A stretch of DNA of 64,000 nt from DASRAA01 sp963814165 (GTDB lineage: Bacteria > Acidobacteriota > Terriglobia > Terriglobales > Acidobacteriaceae), in the NCBI GenBank assembly GCA_963814165.1, contig CAWFBW010000007.1, positions 558,001 through 622,000 of the forward strand, written 5' to 3'. The position numbers and the translations under genes were made by a program. The notes beneath the pieces are model-generated. The model ran no database searches, had not been told where the DNA came from, and worked only from the letters and a program-made list of their open reading frames with translations. Below, piece by piece: positions 1 to 6,935 of the stretch. Numbering within the stretch: the stretch's first letter is position 1; the number at the start of each line of letters is the position of its first letter.

Positions 1-356
1 TCGGCAACGGCAAGGTTTTCGCCGAGATCATCCAGAACTTCACCACCAATCCGTACCGCCGTGTGGACTTGCAGGCGCAACTCGATCACACTGCCGACGT
101 GCACAAGGTCATCGCGCTGCTGAAGGCGAATCTGGCGCAGATTCCCAACGTGCTCACCAGCCCCGCGCCCGATGTCGAAATCTTGACCTTCACTCTCGCC
201 GGTCCCGTGCTGGCAGTCCGCCCTTACTGCAGCAACACTCACTATTGGCAGGTGTACTTCGACACCAACCGCATCATTCGCGACACCGGAGCCAACGCCG
301 GACTGCCCGCGCCCGAACAGCACTTCGCGGTTCGGACCTCGGCTCCAGCCAACTAG
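1..356 (+). CDS. MscS-family mechanosensitive channel, C-terminal part (5' end outside window)
   Basis: The gene enters from the left edge and reads in the frame that starts at base 3. About 117 residues are visible. They match the cytoplasmic C-terminal domain of small-conductance mechanosensitive channels: NPYRRVDLQ, then a helix around HKVIALLKANL, the segment VLTSPAPDVEILTF, and a terminal beta region with HYWQVYFDTNR. MscS channels sit in the inner membrane and release solutes on hypo-osmotic shock. The pore helices lie outside the window, so the subfamily cannot be stated. A strong hairpin with a short T tract follows the stop codon. Confidence 0.85.
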   Translation, partial: GNGKVFAEIIQNFTTNPYRRVDLQAQLDHTADVHKVIALLKANLAQIPNVLTSPAPDVEILTFTLAGPVLAVRPYCSNTHYWQVYFDTNRIIRDTGANAGLPAPEQHFAVRTSAPAN

Positions 357-378
357 TCACAACAACGCAGTGCAGCAG

Positions 379-399
379 AGCGGCCTTCGGGCCGCTTTT
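379..399 (+). terminator. Rho-independent terminator after the MscS gene
   Basis: A perfect 7-bp stem (AGCGGCC / GGCCGCT) closes a TTCG tetraloop and is followed by TTTT. It lies 22 bases after the MscS stop codon, and the convergent gene on the other strand ends ten bases further on. The T tract is on the plus-strand side only. Confidence 0.85.
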
Positions 400-408
400 C
401 TCGTTCCA

Positions 409-1062
409 TCATTTTCCGCATCCGCTACCCGTAAACTCCAGCGTCAGCGCTGACACCGTTGTATTGAGATCCTGAAGTGGCGGGTATGACGACGAATACG
501 GCTTTTCGCTCTGCAATGACTTCCACAGTCTCAATTCGTCTTTCGACATACTGCGACCGTCAACCATCGCCGCGGGAGCCAGGCCCACCACAAGATGGCC
601 GCACGCTGCCGGGTCTTCTTCCAGCGCGCCGTGACGCCAGGAACTCACTTTGCCCTGCTCCTGACTGAACCCGTCCACCTGAAACGACTTGCCGTTGAGC
701 TTGTCGAGTTCGCGGATGGACATGCCAATGTGAATTCCACTGGCGGTGCGCCAACGGCAAGGGCCCGTCAGCGTGCTGAAGCAGATGCGGATCGCGGCTG
801 GTCGTTCGCGATCCCAAGTAATCGCCAGCCCTGCGCTTGCGTCGTTGGGATAAACGACGGTTGCTGCCTCAGGACCGCCGTTTCCGTCGAGGTTGCGCTC
901 CTGCACGTTCTCCCTGCCGAAAATGGCGTCGAGATCGGCGCGCGTGGTCGTTGCCTTAACCGGCCCTACACGCTGGCCGGGAACGATGAGCCAGTCATTC
1001 TTCTGGGCCGTTGCGGGAGGGGCCAATATCGCTAAGGCTAGAACCCACTGTAGAAATCTCAT
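409..1062 (-). CDS. Secreted hypothetical protein
   Basis: This encodes 217 residues. I chose the ATG at 1062 because it opens a clean signal peptide (MRFLQWVLALAILAPPATAQ), whereas the open frame further upstream is antisense to the STAS gene. The mature part contains VGPVKATTTRADLDAIFGRENV and later IHIGMSIRELDKLNGKSF, a pattern seen in small periplasmic proteins with two related alpha/beta halves. Several cysteines (CFSTLTGPC, ACGH, GSGCGK) could form disulfides outside the cytoplasm. I do not recognise a named family. It is divergent from the STAS gene and converges on the MscS gene. Confidence 0.75.
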   Translation of the reverse strand: MRFLQWVLALAILAPPATAQKNDWLIVPGQRVGPVKATTTRADLDAIFGRENVQERNLDGNGGPEAATVVYPNDASAGLAITWDRERPAAIRICFSTLTGPCRWRTASGIHIGMSIRELDKLNGKSFQVDGFSQEQGKVSSWRHGALEEDPAACGHLVVGLAPAAMVDGRSMSKDELRLWKSLQSEKPYSSSYPPLQDLNTTVSALTLEFTGSGCGK

Positions 1063-1173
1063 GATCGTTCGCGCGAACTTGTAATGCGGAATGGATGCGC
1101 CAACAGCATATTTGGTTATACACTTAGGCACTCGGTCGCCACCGTCGCAAAAGTAGTGTAGGAGTGTGGGTGC

Positions 1174-1518
1174 ATGACGATTCAGGCAAGTACGCGGGCC
1201 GTTGGCGAGGTGGCCATTGTCGACCTCAGCGGCCAGCTCCGCCTTGGCGAAGGCACCGGCAAACTGCGCGATGTGGTGCAGCAACTGGTGCGAGACGGCT
1301 ACAAGAAGATCCTGCTCAACCTCCAAGGCGTCATCCACATCGACAGCTCGGGCATCGGCGAGTTGATGATGAACTACACCAGCCTGCGCAACCTGGGCGG
1401 CGAACTCAAACTGATGAACCTGAACAAGAACGTTCGCAACCTGCTGCAAGTCACGAGGCTGTACACGATCTTTGACGTCCACGACGATCAGACTTCGGCA
1501 CTGAACTCGTTCCAGTAA
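1174..1518 (+). CDS. STAS-domain anti-sigma factor antagonist
   Basis: This 114-residue protein is a single STAS domain of the SpoIIAA/RsbV type. The loop HIDSSGIGEL at residues 55-64 carries the serine (Ser58 by analogy with SpoIIAA) that a partner kinase phosphorylates; unphosphorylated protein would bind an anti-sigma kinase and free a sigma factor. The ATG is preceded by AGGAG at a good distance. No anti-sigma kinase is adjacent. A FliA/SigB-type sigma factor is encoded about 18.5 kb away, but a functional link is only a guess. Length is normal for the family. Confidence 0.9.
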   Translation: MTIQASTRAVGEVAIVDLSGQLRLGEGTGKLRDVVQQLVRDGYKKILLNLQGVIHIDSSGIGELMMNYTSLRNLGGELKLMNLNKNVRNLLQVTRLYTIFDVHDDQTSALNSFQ

Positions 1519-2129
1519 GGCGCGAGCAAGGCGACGAGGAATTCCCGAAATGGGACGATGTCCGACAACGCGCACCCCCCCCCCCACCCTTTTTTGCAAA
1601 ATCTTCATTCCATTGGAGATAGGGGTCGTAGTTCGCGTAAATTCCTCTGCGCGTAGGAGTTACTGGCAAAATCTTCTTAACAAAGGAGTTAGCTGGGGAT
1701 TTCGTGAGCCCGAAGAGGGCCTGGGCGGGGAGATGGGCAAAAAAGCGAGAGCAAACACAACCGGTCACAGGTCGAAGCACCTAGTGGGGATCGGGCTCGT
1801 GTCCGGCTGCCGACTCGGTGGACGACAGCTCACCCTCATCCTTCCGGTCGCAGTGTACATCGGGTTGGGCCAAGCACCTAGCGATTTAGTCACCGATGCG
1901 CGTGATGGATGAACGGAACCAGTGGTCAGTTGCCGGATGTCCGTTGTCAGAAGACAGCCTTCACCACGGAGGACACGGAGCGGACGGAGAAGCAAGGGCA
2001 GCCGCGGATTTACGCGGATGGCGCGGGGACTTCAAAGTCAAAAGCCCCACCCCGTCAAAAGAAGGCGAGATGGGCCACCCTCTCATGTAAGTTTATTTCT
2101 AGCAACTGGTTAACGGGTTGGGCCACCCG
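1519..2129. other. Non-coding stretch rich in dispersed repeats
   Basis: No convincing gene lies here. The stretch holds a run of eleven C (1575-1585), a three-unit degenerate repeat (1594-1692), a copy of a 29-bp repeat found again near 20.7 kb (1925-1953), the phrase CCACGGAGGACACGGAG (near 1964-1980), and GCAGCCGCGGATTT (1998-2011), which recurs at 24541. It ends at the remains of an IS110-type transposase. Such repeats are common between genes in acidobacterial genomes, to my knowledge. Confidence 0.6.
1594..1692 (+). repeat. Three-unit degenerate repeat ending in GGAGTTA-like motifs
   Basis: Two exact copies of GCAAAATCTTC (1596-1606 and 1666-1676) each lead into GGAGATAG or GGAGTTAG some 18-22 bases on. 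Between them is a diverged unit beginning GCGTAAATTCC and ending GGAGTTAC. The units are 31-39 bases apart. The GGAG cores look like ribosome binding sites, but no start codon or reading frame follows any of them. Confidence 0.55.
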
Positions 2130-2708
2130 CCTCGTGGGTGGGAACCCGTCCGGGAAGGATGAAAGCGCCGAAGAGAACCACAGCAGTCGCCCGGCCAAAA
2201 GGAACAAATATCTGCGGCGGGTACTAAACCAGTCAGCGTACGCTGCGGTGAAGAAGAAAGGCAGTCACTTTCAGGCGGTGTTCCGGCGTACTGCCGCCTC
2301 GCTTGGGTTACAAGTCTGCCATCTGGGCAATCGCCCATCGGCTCTGCCGGGCTGATTTGGAAGATCTTGCACGAGGGGGTGCGATATGGGAAGTCAGATA
2401 ACATTAGCCCAAGTCACTGTAAGCTGCAGATGAAGAGGAGAGGGCAGTCACTTTCAGGCGGTGAACCGGCGTCTGCCGCCTCGCTTGGGTTACAAGTCTG
2501 CCATCTGGGCAATCGCCCATCGGCTACTGCCGGCTGAATTTGGAAGATCTTGCACGAGGGGTGCGATAATCGAGCAAGGCAGCGAACCTGATCCCAAGGT
2601 TCGCGAGCGCCGCGCCCGCACTCTGGCACGAACTCTTCGCAAGCTCGGCTACGACGTCGCCATTACTCCCATAAACCCGGCTACGGCCGAGAAGGCAATG
2701 CAAACTTA
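2130..2708 (+). mobile_element. Decayed IS110-family transposase, C-terminal part, partly duplicated
   Basis: Frame-corrected translation gives the C-terminal half of an IS110/IS116/IS902-type transposase: GKDESAEENHSSRPAK, then NKYLRRVLNQSAYAAVKKKG, SHFQAVFRRLLPRLGY, KSAIWAIAHRLCRLIWKILH. The sequence from about 2249 to 2391 is repeated at about 2427-2570 with roughly 130 matching bases, and only the second copy continues to the C-terminal end (EPDPKVRERRARTLARTLRK ... ITPINPATAEK). Both copies carry frameshifts and the catalytic N-terminal DEDD domain is missing, so the element cannot move. No flanking repeats or ends could be defined. Confidence 0.75.
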
Positions 2709-2920
2709 GCCGTGTATGATTTTGACGGAGCCTTGGTTTGCTTGAGCGCACCAAGTCTACCCGGCGGCATGGAGCCGACACGGTTATCTAATCAGCCTAC
2801 CAGCCACTGTGATACCATTCCGCGACTGATAGTTTAACTACTCCTAACGTCGTAACCGAACAACGAAGGGGTACACCGGCAGGGGCTTCCCCGCAGGTAC
2901 TTGAAGAGTTTGGAGGCACT

Positions 2921-3520
2921 ATGGATTCCAATCTCGTCGCCATTGCTGCTCACAGTATCGAGCGAATCATCGCGGTATTGCTGGGAGGCCTGGCCGTCTA
3001 CTACGGATTCCGGTTGTTTCTGGTCATCCCCCTCGAGACCCTCAGTGACGGCAAAATTCAACTACCCGGTATGTCAGTTGTTCTATCTAAGGCAGGGCCC
3101 GGGCTGTTCTTCGCGGCCTTCGGTGTGCTCGTCGTCATCACCTCTCTCAGGCAGCCCATTAAGGTCGGCGGGGATGCGGTGTATCAAGGCATGACCGAGG
3201 GAGTGGCGCCAGCATCCCAACAATCGGCATCGCAAGCCGCGACTTCCGGCGCTGCGCAAGAGCAGTTGCGGGTTGAATCCTCAATCCAAATACTCAACTG
3301 CATGCAGCGCTTGTCCACTACTGGGTCAAGCGCGCTTCCTGCCAGTGAAACTGACCCAGCAATTCGGGACGCGAAGCTAGCGTTGCTCGATAGCGTCTGG
3401 AATGTCAGCGAATGGGGAAAATTCGATTCGTTCAAACAGTGGGCAGTCGGAAGTGCGGCAACTACGACAAGCCCCGCCAAAGCCATCTTTAATGCATCTA
3501 GGCCCGGCTGTTCGCGATAA
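2921..3520 (+). CDS. Two-TM membrane protein of unknown function
   Basis: This 199-residue protein has two hydrophobic segments, about residues 14-38 (ERIIAVLLGGLAVYYGFRLF) and 57-77 (AGPGLFFAAFGVLVVITSL). A Gln/Ser/Ala-rich stretch follows (QQSASQAATSGAAQE), then a tail of about 100 residues with one WNVSEWGKF motif. The start has a clear GGAGG. The stop is 10 bases before the next gene, which has its own GGAGG, so the two are almost certainly co-transcribed. The partner is a secreted zinc protease-like protein. I recognise no family. Confidence 0.75.
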   Translation: MDSNLVAIAAHSIERIIAVLLGGLAVYYGFRLFLVIPLETLSDGKIQLPGMSVVLSKAGPGLFFAAFGVLVVITSLRQPIKVGGDAVYQGMTEGVAPASQQSASQAATSGAAQEQLRVESSIQILNCMQRLSTTGSSALPASETDPAIRDAKLALLDSVWNVSEWGKFDSFKQWAVGSAATTTSPAKAIFNASRPGCSR

Positions 3521-3530
3521 GGAGGGACAT

Positions 3531-4511
3531 ATGCGTTGGCTATTACCACTCGCATTGTGGACGGTCGTTTGCGTTCCAGTCCGAGCGCAAGACGTGTCGC
3601 TGTTGTATTCAGGTTCCGATCTGCAAAAAGCTGCAGGTGTATATAGCCGGAATTTGAAAGGACTGTGGGAGGAGGACTTCCTGTTGCGGCTGACGCAGGA
3701 TGAGCGTAGGCGAGCAGGCAACATCACCTTAAATCTTCCGCTCATGGGTGAGAACAAGTCTCCCCTCGATTTCTACTCAATTGCGGCGCAGCGACAAGTT
3801 TTCCTGCCGATCGCATCAGTGAAATTTCTTGACGACTTGTCAGTTGCGTTCGTCTACTACAACAGAATGGGCTGTGACCAAGGCATCGTTTCCGACTACG
3901 CTGCTGTGTTGCGCATCCGCCCGCAAGATGCGAAGGGCTCTCCCTTCGATACTCTTGGCGTGCCTGGTACCGCCCTCAATGATCCGTACGTGAACGACGT
4001 CTCGCAAAAGATTCTAAAGTCAAGCGTGTACTTTGCCGCCGCCCATGAGTATGCCCATGTGATGTACCACCACAAACCCTACAACACAATTACGGCGCAG
4101 CAGGCACAAAAGCAAGAAATTGAGGCCGACGCTTTTGCGCTGGAAGTCATGCGTCGAATCGGCTTGGTGCCGCTCGGCATGACGTATTTCTTCCTGATCG
4201 CGTCGCGACTGGAGCCGACCCCCGCCGACTTCCCTTCGGCGGCCGAGTACGAAAACTATCTGCACCAACGGGCGACTCATCCGGTAAGCGCGATGCGCAT
4301 TCTTACAATCGCAGACGAGATTGAGAGTGATACTGATGCGTTCGTGCGATCAGAGAAAAATCCGGCGTCTACCAAGTTGATACTGCAGGCCATGGTCCCT
4401 CAGCTTCGCAAGATCGCCCAAACCCTCGACGATCCCAAAATGCGGATCTTCCTCGAACAAAAAGCGGTGAAAGCCGACGTCGTGGGTTTTCGACGTGCTT
4501 GCCGACATTAG
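3531..4511 (+). CDS. Secreted M48-like zinc metallopeptidase
   Basis: This encodes 326 residues. I chose the ATG at 3531 because it follows GGAGGGACAT and opens a signal peptide ending near PVRAQ; the frame is open further upstream but there it overlaps the previous gene. The zinc-binding helix HEYAH is at residues 172-176 (an HExxH motif), and EIEADAFALEVMRR about 20 residues later supplies a likely third ligand, the arrangement of M48-type peptidases. A second histidine-rich segment reads HQRATHPVSAMRIL, like the HPxxxxRI motif of M48 proteins. It has no TM helices beyond the signal, so it probably acts in the periplasm. The substrate is unknown. Confidence 0.8.
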   Translation: MRWLLPLALWTVVCVPVRAQDVSLLYSGSDLQKAAGVYSRNLKGLWEEDFLLRLTQDERRRAGNITLNLPLMGENKSPLDFYSIAAQRQVFLPIASVKFLDDLSVAFVYYNRMGCDQGIVSDYAAVLRIRPQDAKGSPFDTLGVPGTALNDPYVNDVSQKILKSSVYFAAAHEYAHVMYHHKPYNTITAQQAQKQEIEADAFALEVMRRIGLVPLGMTYFFLIASRLEPTPADFPSAAEYENYLHQRATHPVSAMRILTIADEIESDTDAFVRSEKNPASTKLILQAMVPQLRKIAQTLDDPKMRIFLEQKAVKADVVGFRRACRH

Positions 4512-4530
4512 ACCGATCTTAACGGATATG

Positions 4531-4573
4531 TGGGCCACCAGCCCGGGGGATTTTGATACCTGGGCCACCAGCC
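4531..4573 (+). repeat. Direct repeat TGGGCCACCAGCC x2
   Basis: Two exact 13-base copies start 30 bases apart (4531-4543 and 4561-4573) just after the protease gene. Related TGGGCCACC strings occur at 2071 and 2119 by the IS110 remnant. The short open frame through this area does not look like a real gene. Confidence 0.6.
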
Positions 4574-4704
4574 TGGATGTCAAAGAAGTGGCTTTGCACC
4601 CGCAGGGAGAGGTGTTTCCTCTTGACATTCCCCTTTATAGAACCGGCCGAGAGGAATTACCGCCTTGGGTCGATGGTGCCAACCTCTAGACCGGGAACTG
4701 GTAC

Positions 4705-5352
4705 TCACCAGTGTGGCCGTATTGTGGTGGTCGTAAAGTTCTGTCCGTTTAGCACGAGCATGGCCTCGCCGGTTTTCGGGTGATTACGTTTTTCCAGGGA
4801 GAGCACTTGGGTACCCTTCTGCGGGGAGTGAAGGGTCAACGAGGTCTCTGTAGCCGTCCACGTCCCCGACTCGCCACCGCCCCCGGTAACACTAGCGTCT
4901 GGAGTGACGCTGTCGGTACTCATGGAAAATTTGAACCTACCGTCCCCGTTCAGTGTCAAGGTTTGAATGGATTCACGGCTATTGTTCGCCGCTATGTTGA
5001 CGAACGAAAAGTAGCGCCACTCGCCAACCATCTCTTGCCGCACCCGGCCCGGCCCGGCCTCCTCATGCACACGCGTCAGGTTGCCGGTTCCACCGGATCC
5101 CGACAGCGTCAGAGTGTCGCCTCGGACTTCGATCTGCAGCGTAACAGTGGCTTGTTCGAAGGCTAATGTTATCTGACTTCCGCGGATCTCGTAACGGAAG
5201 GGATCGCCATGGTCCACGCCCGTCCCATCCGCGTTGAAACGCATTTGCCCGTCGGCATCCTTCCAGAGACCGACAAGGCCGTTGGAGGGATTAGTCGGGT
5301 TTGCTGCGGCTGCCAGCGCGACCAGAGCGAACGTGAGGAGAGCAATCTTCAT
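4705..5352 (-). CDS. Secreted lipocalin-like beta-sheet protein
   Basis: This encodes 215 residues from the ATG at 5352, which opens a signal peptide (MKIALLTFALVALAAA). The mature protein has two related halves: GLVGLWKDADGQMRFNADG at the start and MVGEWRYFSF ... TLTLNGDGRFKF in the middle. Each begins with a G-x-W segment followed by beta strands, as in small secreted lipocalin-like domains that report 'model versus threshold' style WRY/W folds. A Gly-rich linker (TGGGGES) precedes the last strands. The function is unknown. The neighbour on the same strand is a PEP-CTERM protein. Confidence 0.7.
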   Translation of the reverse strand: MKIALLTFALVALAAAANPTNPSNGLVGLWKDADGQMRFNADGTGVDHGDPFRYEIRGSQITLAFEQATVTLQIEVRGDTLTLSGSGGTGNLTRVHEEAGPGRVRQEMVGEWRYFSFVNIAANNSRESIQTLTLNGDGRFKFSMSTDSVTPDASVTGGGGESGTWTATETSLTLHSPQKGTQVLSLEKRNHPKTGEAMLVLNGQNFTTTTIRPHW

Positions 5353-5580
5353 GGCGTTACCGTTCCAGAGATGCGTGAATTCCTGAGACTTCGTGAGCCC
5401 GCGCAATCGCTGTTCAGAACAGCACTCGCACCCGGTACAGGCCAATTACGCGACAGTGTCCAGAAACCTCCAACAGGGGGTAGACTCGGAGCCAGTGCTG
5501 CGCACTCCGGTAGGAGGGTCACTATCCGTCGGAGTGTGGAGTACGTGCTCCATTATCGAGCTGGATGGGGCATCCGGCGA

Positions 5581-6180
5581 TCAGTCTCGATTCGTTCTGA
5601 GAATGCCAAGTATCCTTCGCTTTGGCGCCAACAGCCCCAGCCCTGAGAGCACAAGACCCCATGTGCCCGGCTCAGGTGTAACGGATCCGGCGATAACAAC
5701 ATTTCCCGAGCGGTCTACCGTCTGGCCATCGGTATAGTACTCGGGTGAATCCGTTTCCCCCTGCAGGCAGAGTCCGTGGAAGTTGGCGTCGCAATAATAG
5801 TGAAAGCCATCGTGGACATTCACGCTGAACTGAAGCAGAAAATATCCCAAGTCGATGCCATCAAAGTCGAACAGTATCTGTGTTGGGTTTGCCGTCAGGT
5901 CAACGCCCTGTACATAGGCGGTTGAACTGTTGCCACTCAATGGGCCGAAAAGGTCGTAGTGGTCGGCACCGACGTCCAAGCTAATGTTCCAATCGACGAT
6001 GTTAGCTGCGCTAAGGACGCCGAGGGTCCCATCCGTTTCGATGAATCCCGTGACGGTTCCCGTGCCTACCATCCGGTTGACAGGATAGATGATGCTGCTG
6101 GCACTGCAAAGGAGCGGTATCATCAGCATCAGGGTGATTCCTAGGACGGCGAGTTTCTCCGAGGCGATCCGCGATCTCAT
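5581..6180 (-). CDS. PEP-CTERM sorted exported protein
   Basis: The start at 6180 is chosen because AAGGAGA lies at the right distance; a start 15 bases upstream is possible. The product is 199 residues with an N-terminal signal (LAVLGITLMLMIPLLCSAS) and a C-terminal sorting tag: TPEPGTWGLVLSGLGLLAP followed by basic residues. PEP-CTERM proteins are cut by exosortase and often end up in extracellular polymeric matrix. The body is beta-rich and contains a C-x7-C pair (YCDANFHGLC). No exosortase or EPS genes lie in the window. Confidence 0.88.
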   Translation of the reverse strand: MRSRIASEKLAVLGITLMLMIPLLCSASSIIYPVNRMVGTGTVTGFIETDGTLGVLSAANIVDWNISLDVGADHYDLFGPLSGNSSTAYVQGVDLTANPTQILFDFDGIDLGYFLLQFSVNVHDGFHYYCDANFHGLCLQGETDSPEYYTDGQTVDRSGNVVIAGSVTPEPGTWGLVLSGLGLLAPKRRILGILRTNRD

Positions 6181-6352
6181 TGTTGTCTCCTTCAAATCGA
6201 GCTTGCGTTGGGCCTCGGTGTGAAGCTGAGTGGGACACTAGGTGCCGAGCCACCATGTGCGGGGAGCGTGCCATGCGTCATTCGGGTTGTCAATGGCACA
6301 TTGGTGTCCCCCGGGTGGCATCCCATTCAATTTCATCGTCGCAGTGTGCTTC

Positions 6353-6529
6353 TTAGTACGCCGCAATCCCCGTGATGTGCTCGCCGATGATTAGCGTATG
6401 GATGTCGTGGGTGCCTTCGTAGGTTTTGACCGACTCAAGGTTGGCCATGTGGCGGAAGATGGGGTACTCGTCGGCGATGCCGTTGTCGCCGAGGATGTCG
6501 CGTCCCATGCGGGCGCACTCTAGCGCCAT
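6353..6529 (-). pseudogene. 3' fragment of an acyl-CoA dehydrogenase (glutaryl-CoA dehydrogenase type)
   Basis: Reading the minus strand from 6529 gives ALECARMGRDILGDNGIADE, then YPIFRHMANLESVKTYEGTH and DIHTLIIGEHITGIAAY with a stop at 6353. This is the highly conserved C-terminal end of glutaryl-CoA dehydrogenase-like acyl-CoA dehydrogenases, including the YEGTHDIHTLI segment near the active site. Everything upstream is missing: beyond 6530 the sequence is unrelated. It is a stranded gene end of about 58 codons, intact in frame. Confidence 0.85.
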
Positions 6530-6639
6530 ACATAATAAGTTTCGTTCGCCGTAGAGATATCCAAGGGGTCACTTCGGAGCTCTTGAAACCAGGGAATCCG
6601 AAACCGTGAAATGCCCTACCCGAATGCGGCTTCGCCGTT

Positions 6640-6760
6640 CTCGCTAACGATGGCGGCGGGTTGGGCGGGGTTGGCGGCGTCGAGGATGGGGCGGTCGACG
6701 ACGAGGTAAGTCGCTCCGGCGGAGATGGCCTGCTTCGGGGTAAGGACGCGGGCTGGTCGT
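6640..6760 (-). pseudogene. 3' fragment of pyrF (diverged copy)
   Basis: The minus strand encodes RVLTPKQAISAGATYLVV, then DRPILDAANPAQPAA. This matches the end of the intact PyrF encoded at 9278-9973 (RVLTPKQAIAAGATYLVV, GRPILDSPNPAQAAE). The DNA is clearly homologous over about 110 bases but not identical, and the phosphate-binding Gly of VGRPI has become Asp. No other part of pyrF is present. The fragment lies 2.65 kb downstream of, and on the same strand as, the intact gene. Confidence 0.8.
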
Positions 6761-6935
6761 CGGGGCGAGCTGAATCCCCAGATTTGCCTACGACAAGCAA
6801 GGACCGACCACCTTTCGGTTCTTGTCTCACGCTGCCGCCCGAAGAAGTCGGTAAGGTGGAGCACGCAGCAACCAAGAGAAAGACGCTAGCCAGGGGTCGC
6901 GAGTCATCGGACGCGATCGATAGGTGGAACACAAA

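Noticed and set aside
1063..1608. N-terminal extension of the secreted protein gene that ends at 409
   Set aside because: The extension is antisense to the STAS gene, and a proper signal peptide starts at 1062.
4495..4689. Small open frame after the protease gene
   Set aside because: Overlaps the protease end, runs through direct repeats and has no ribosome binding site or homology I recognise.
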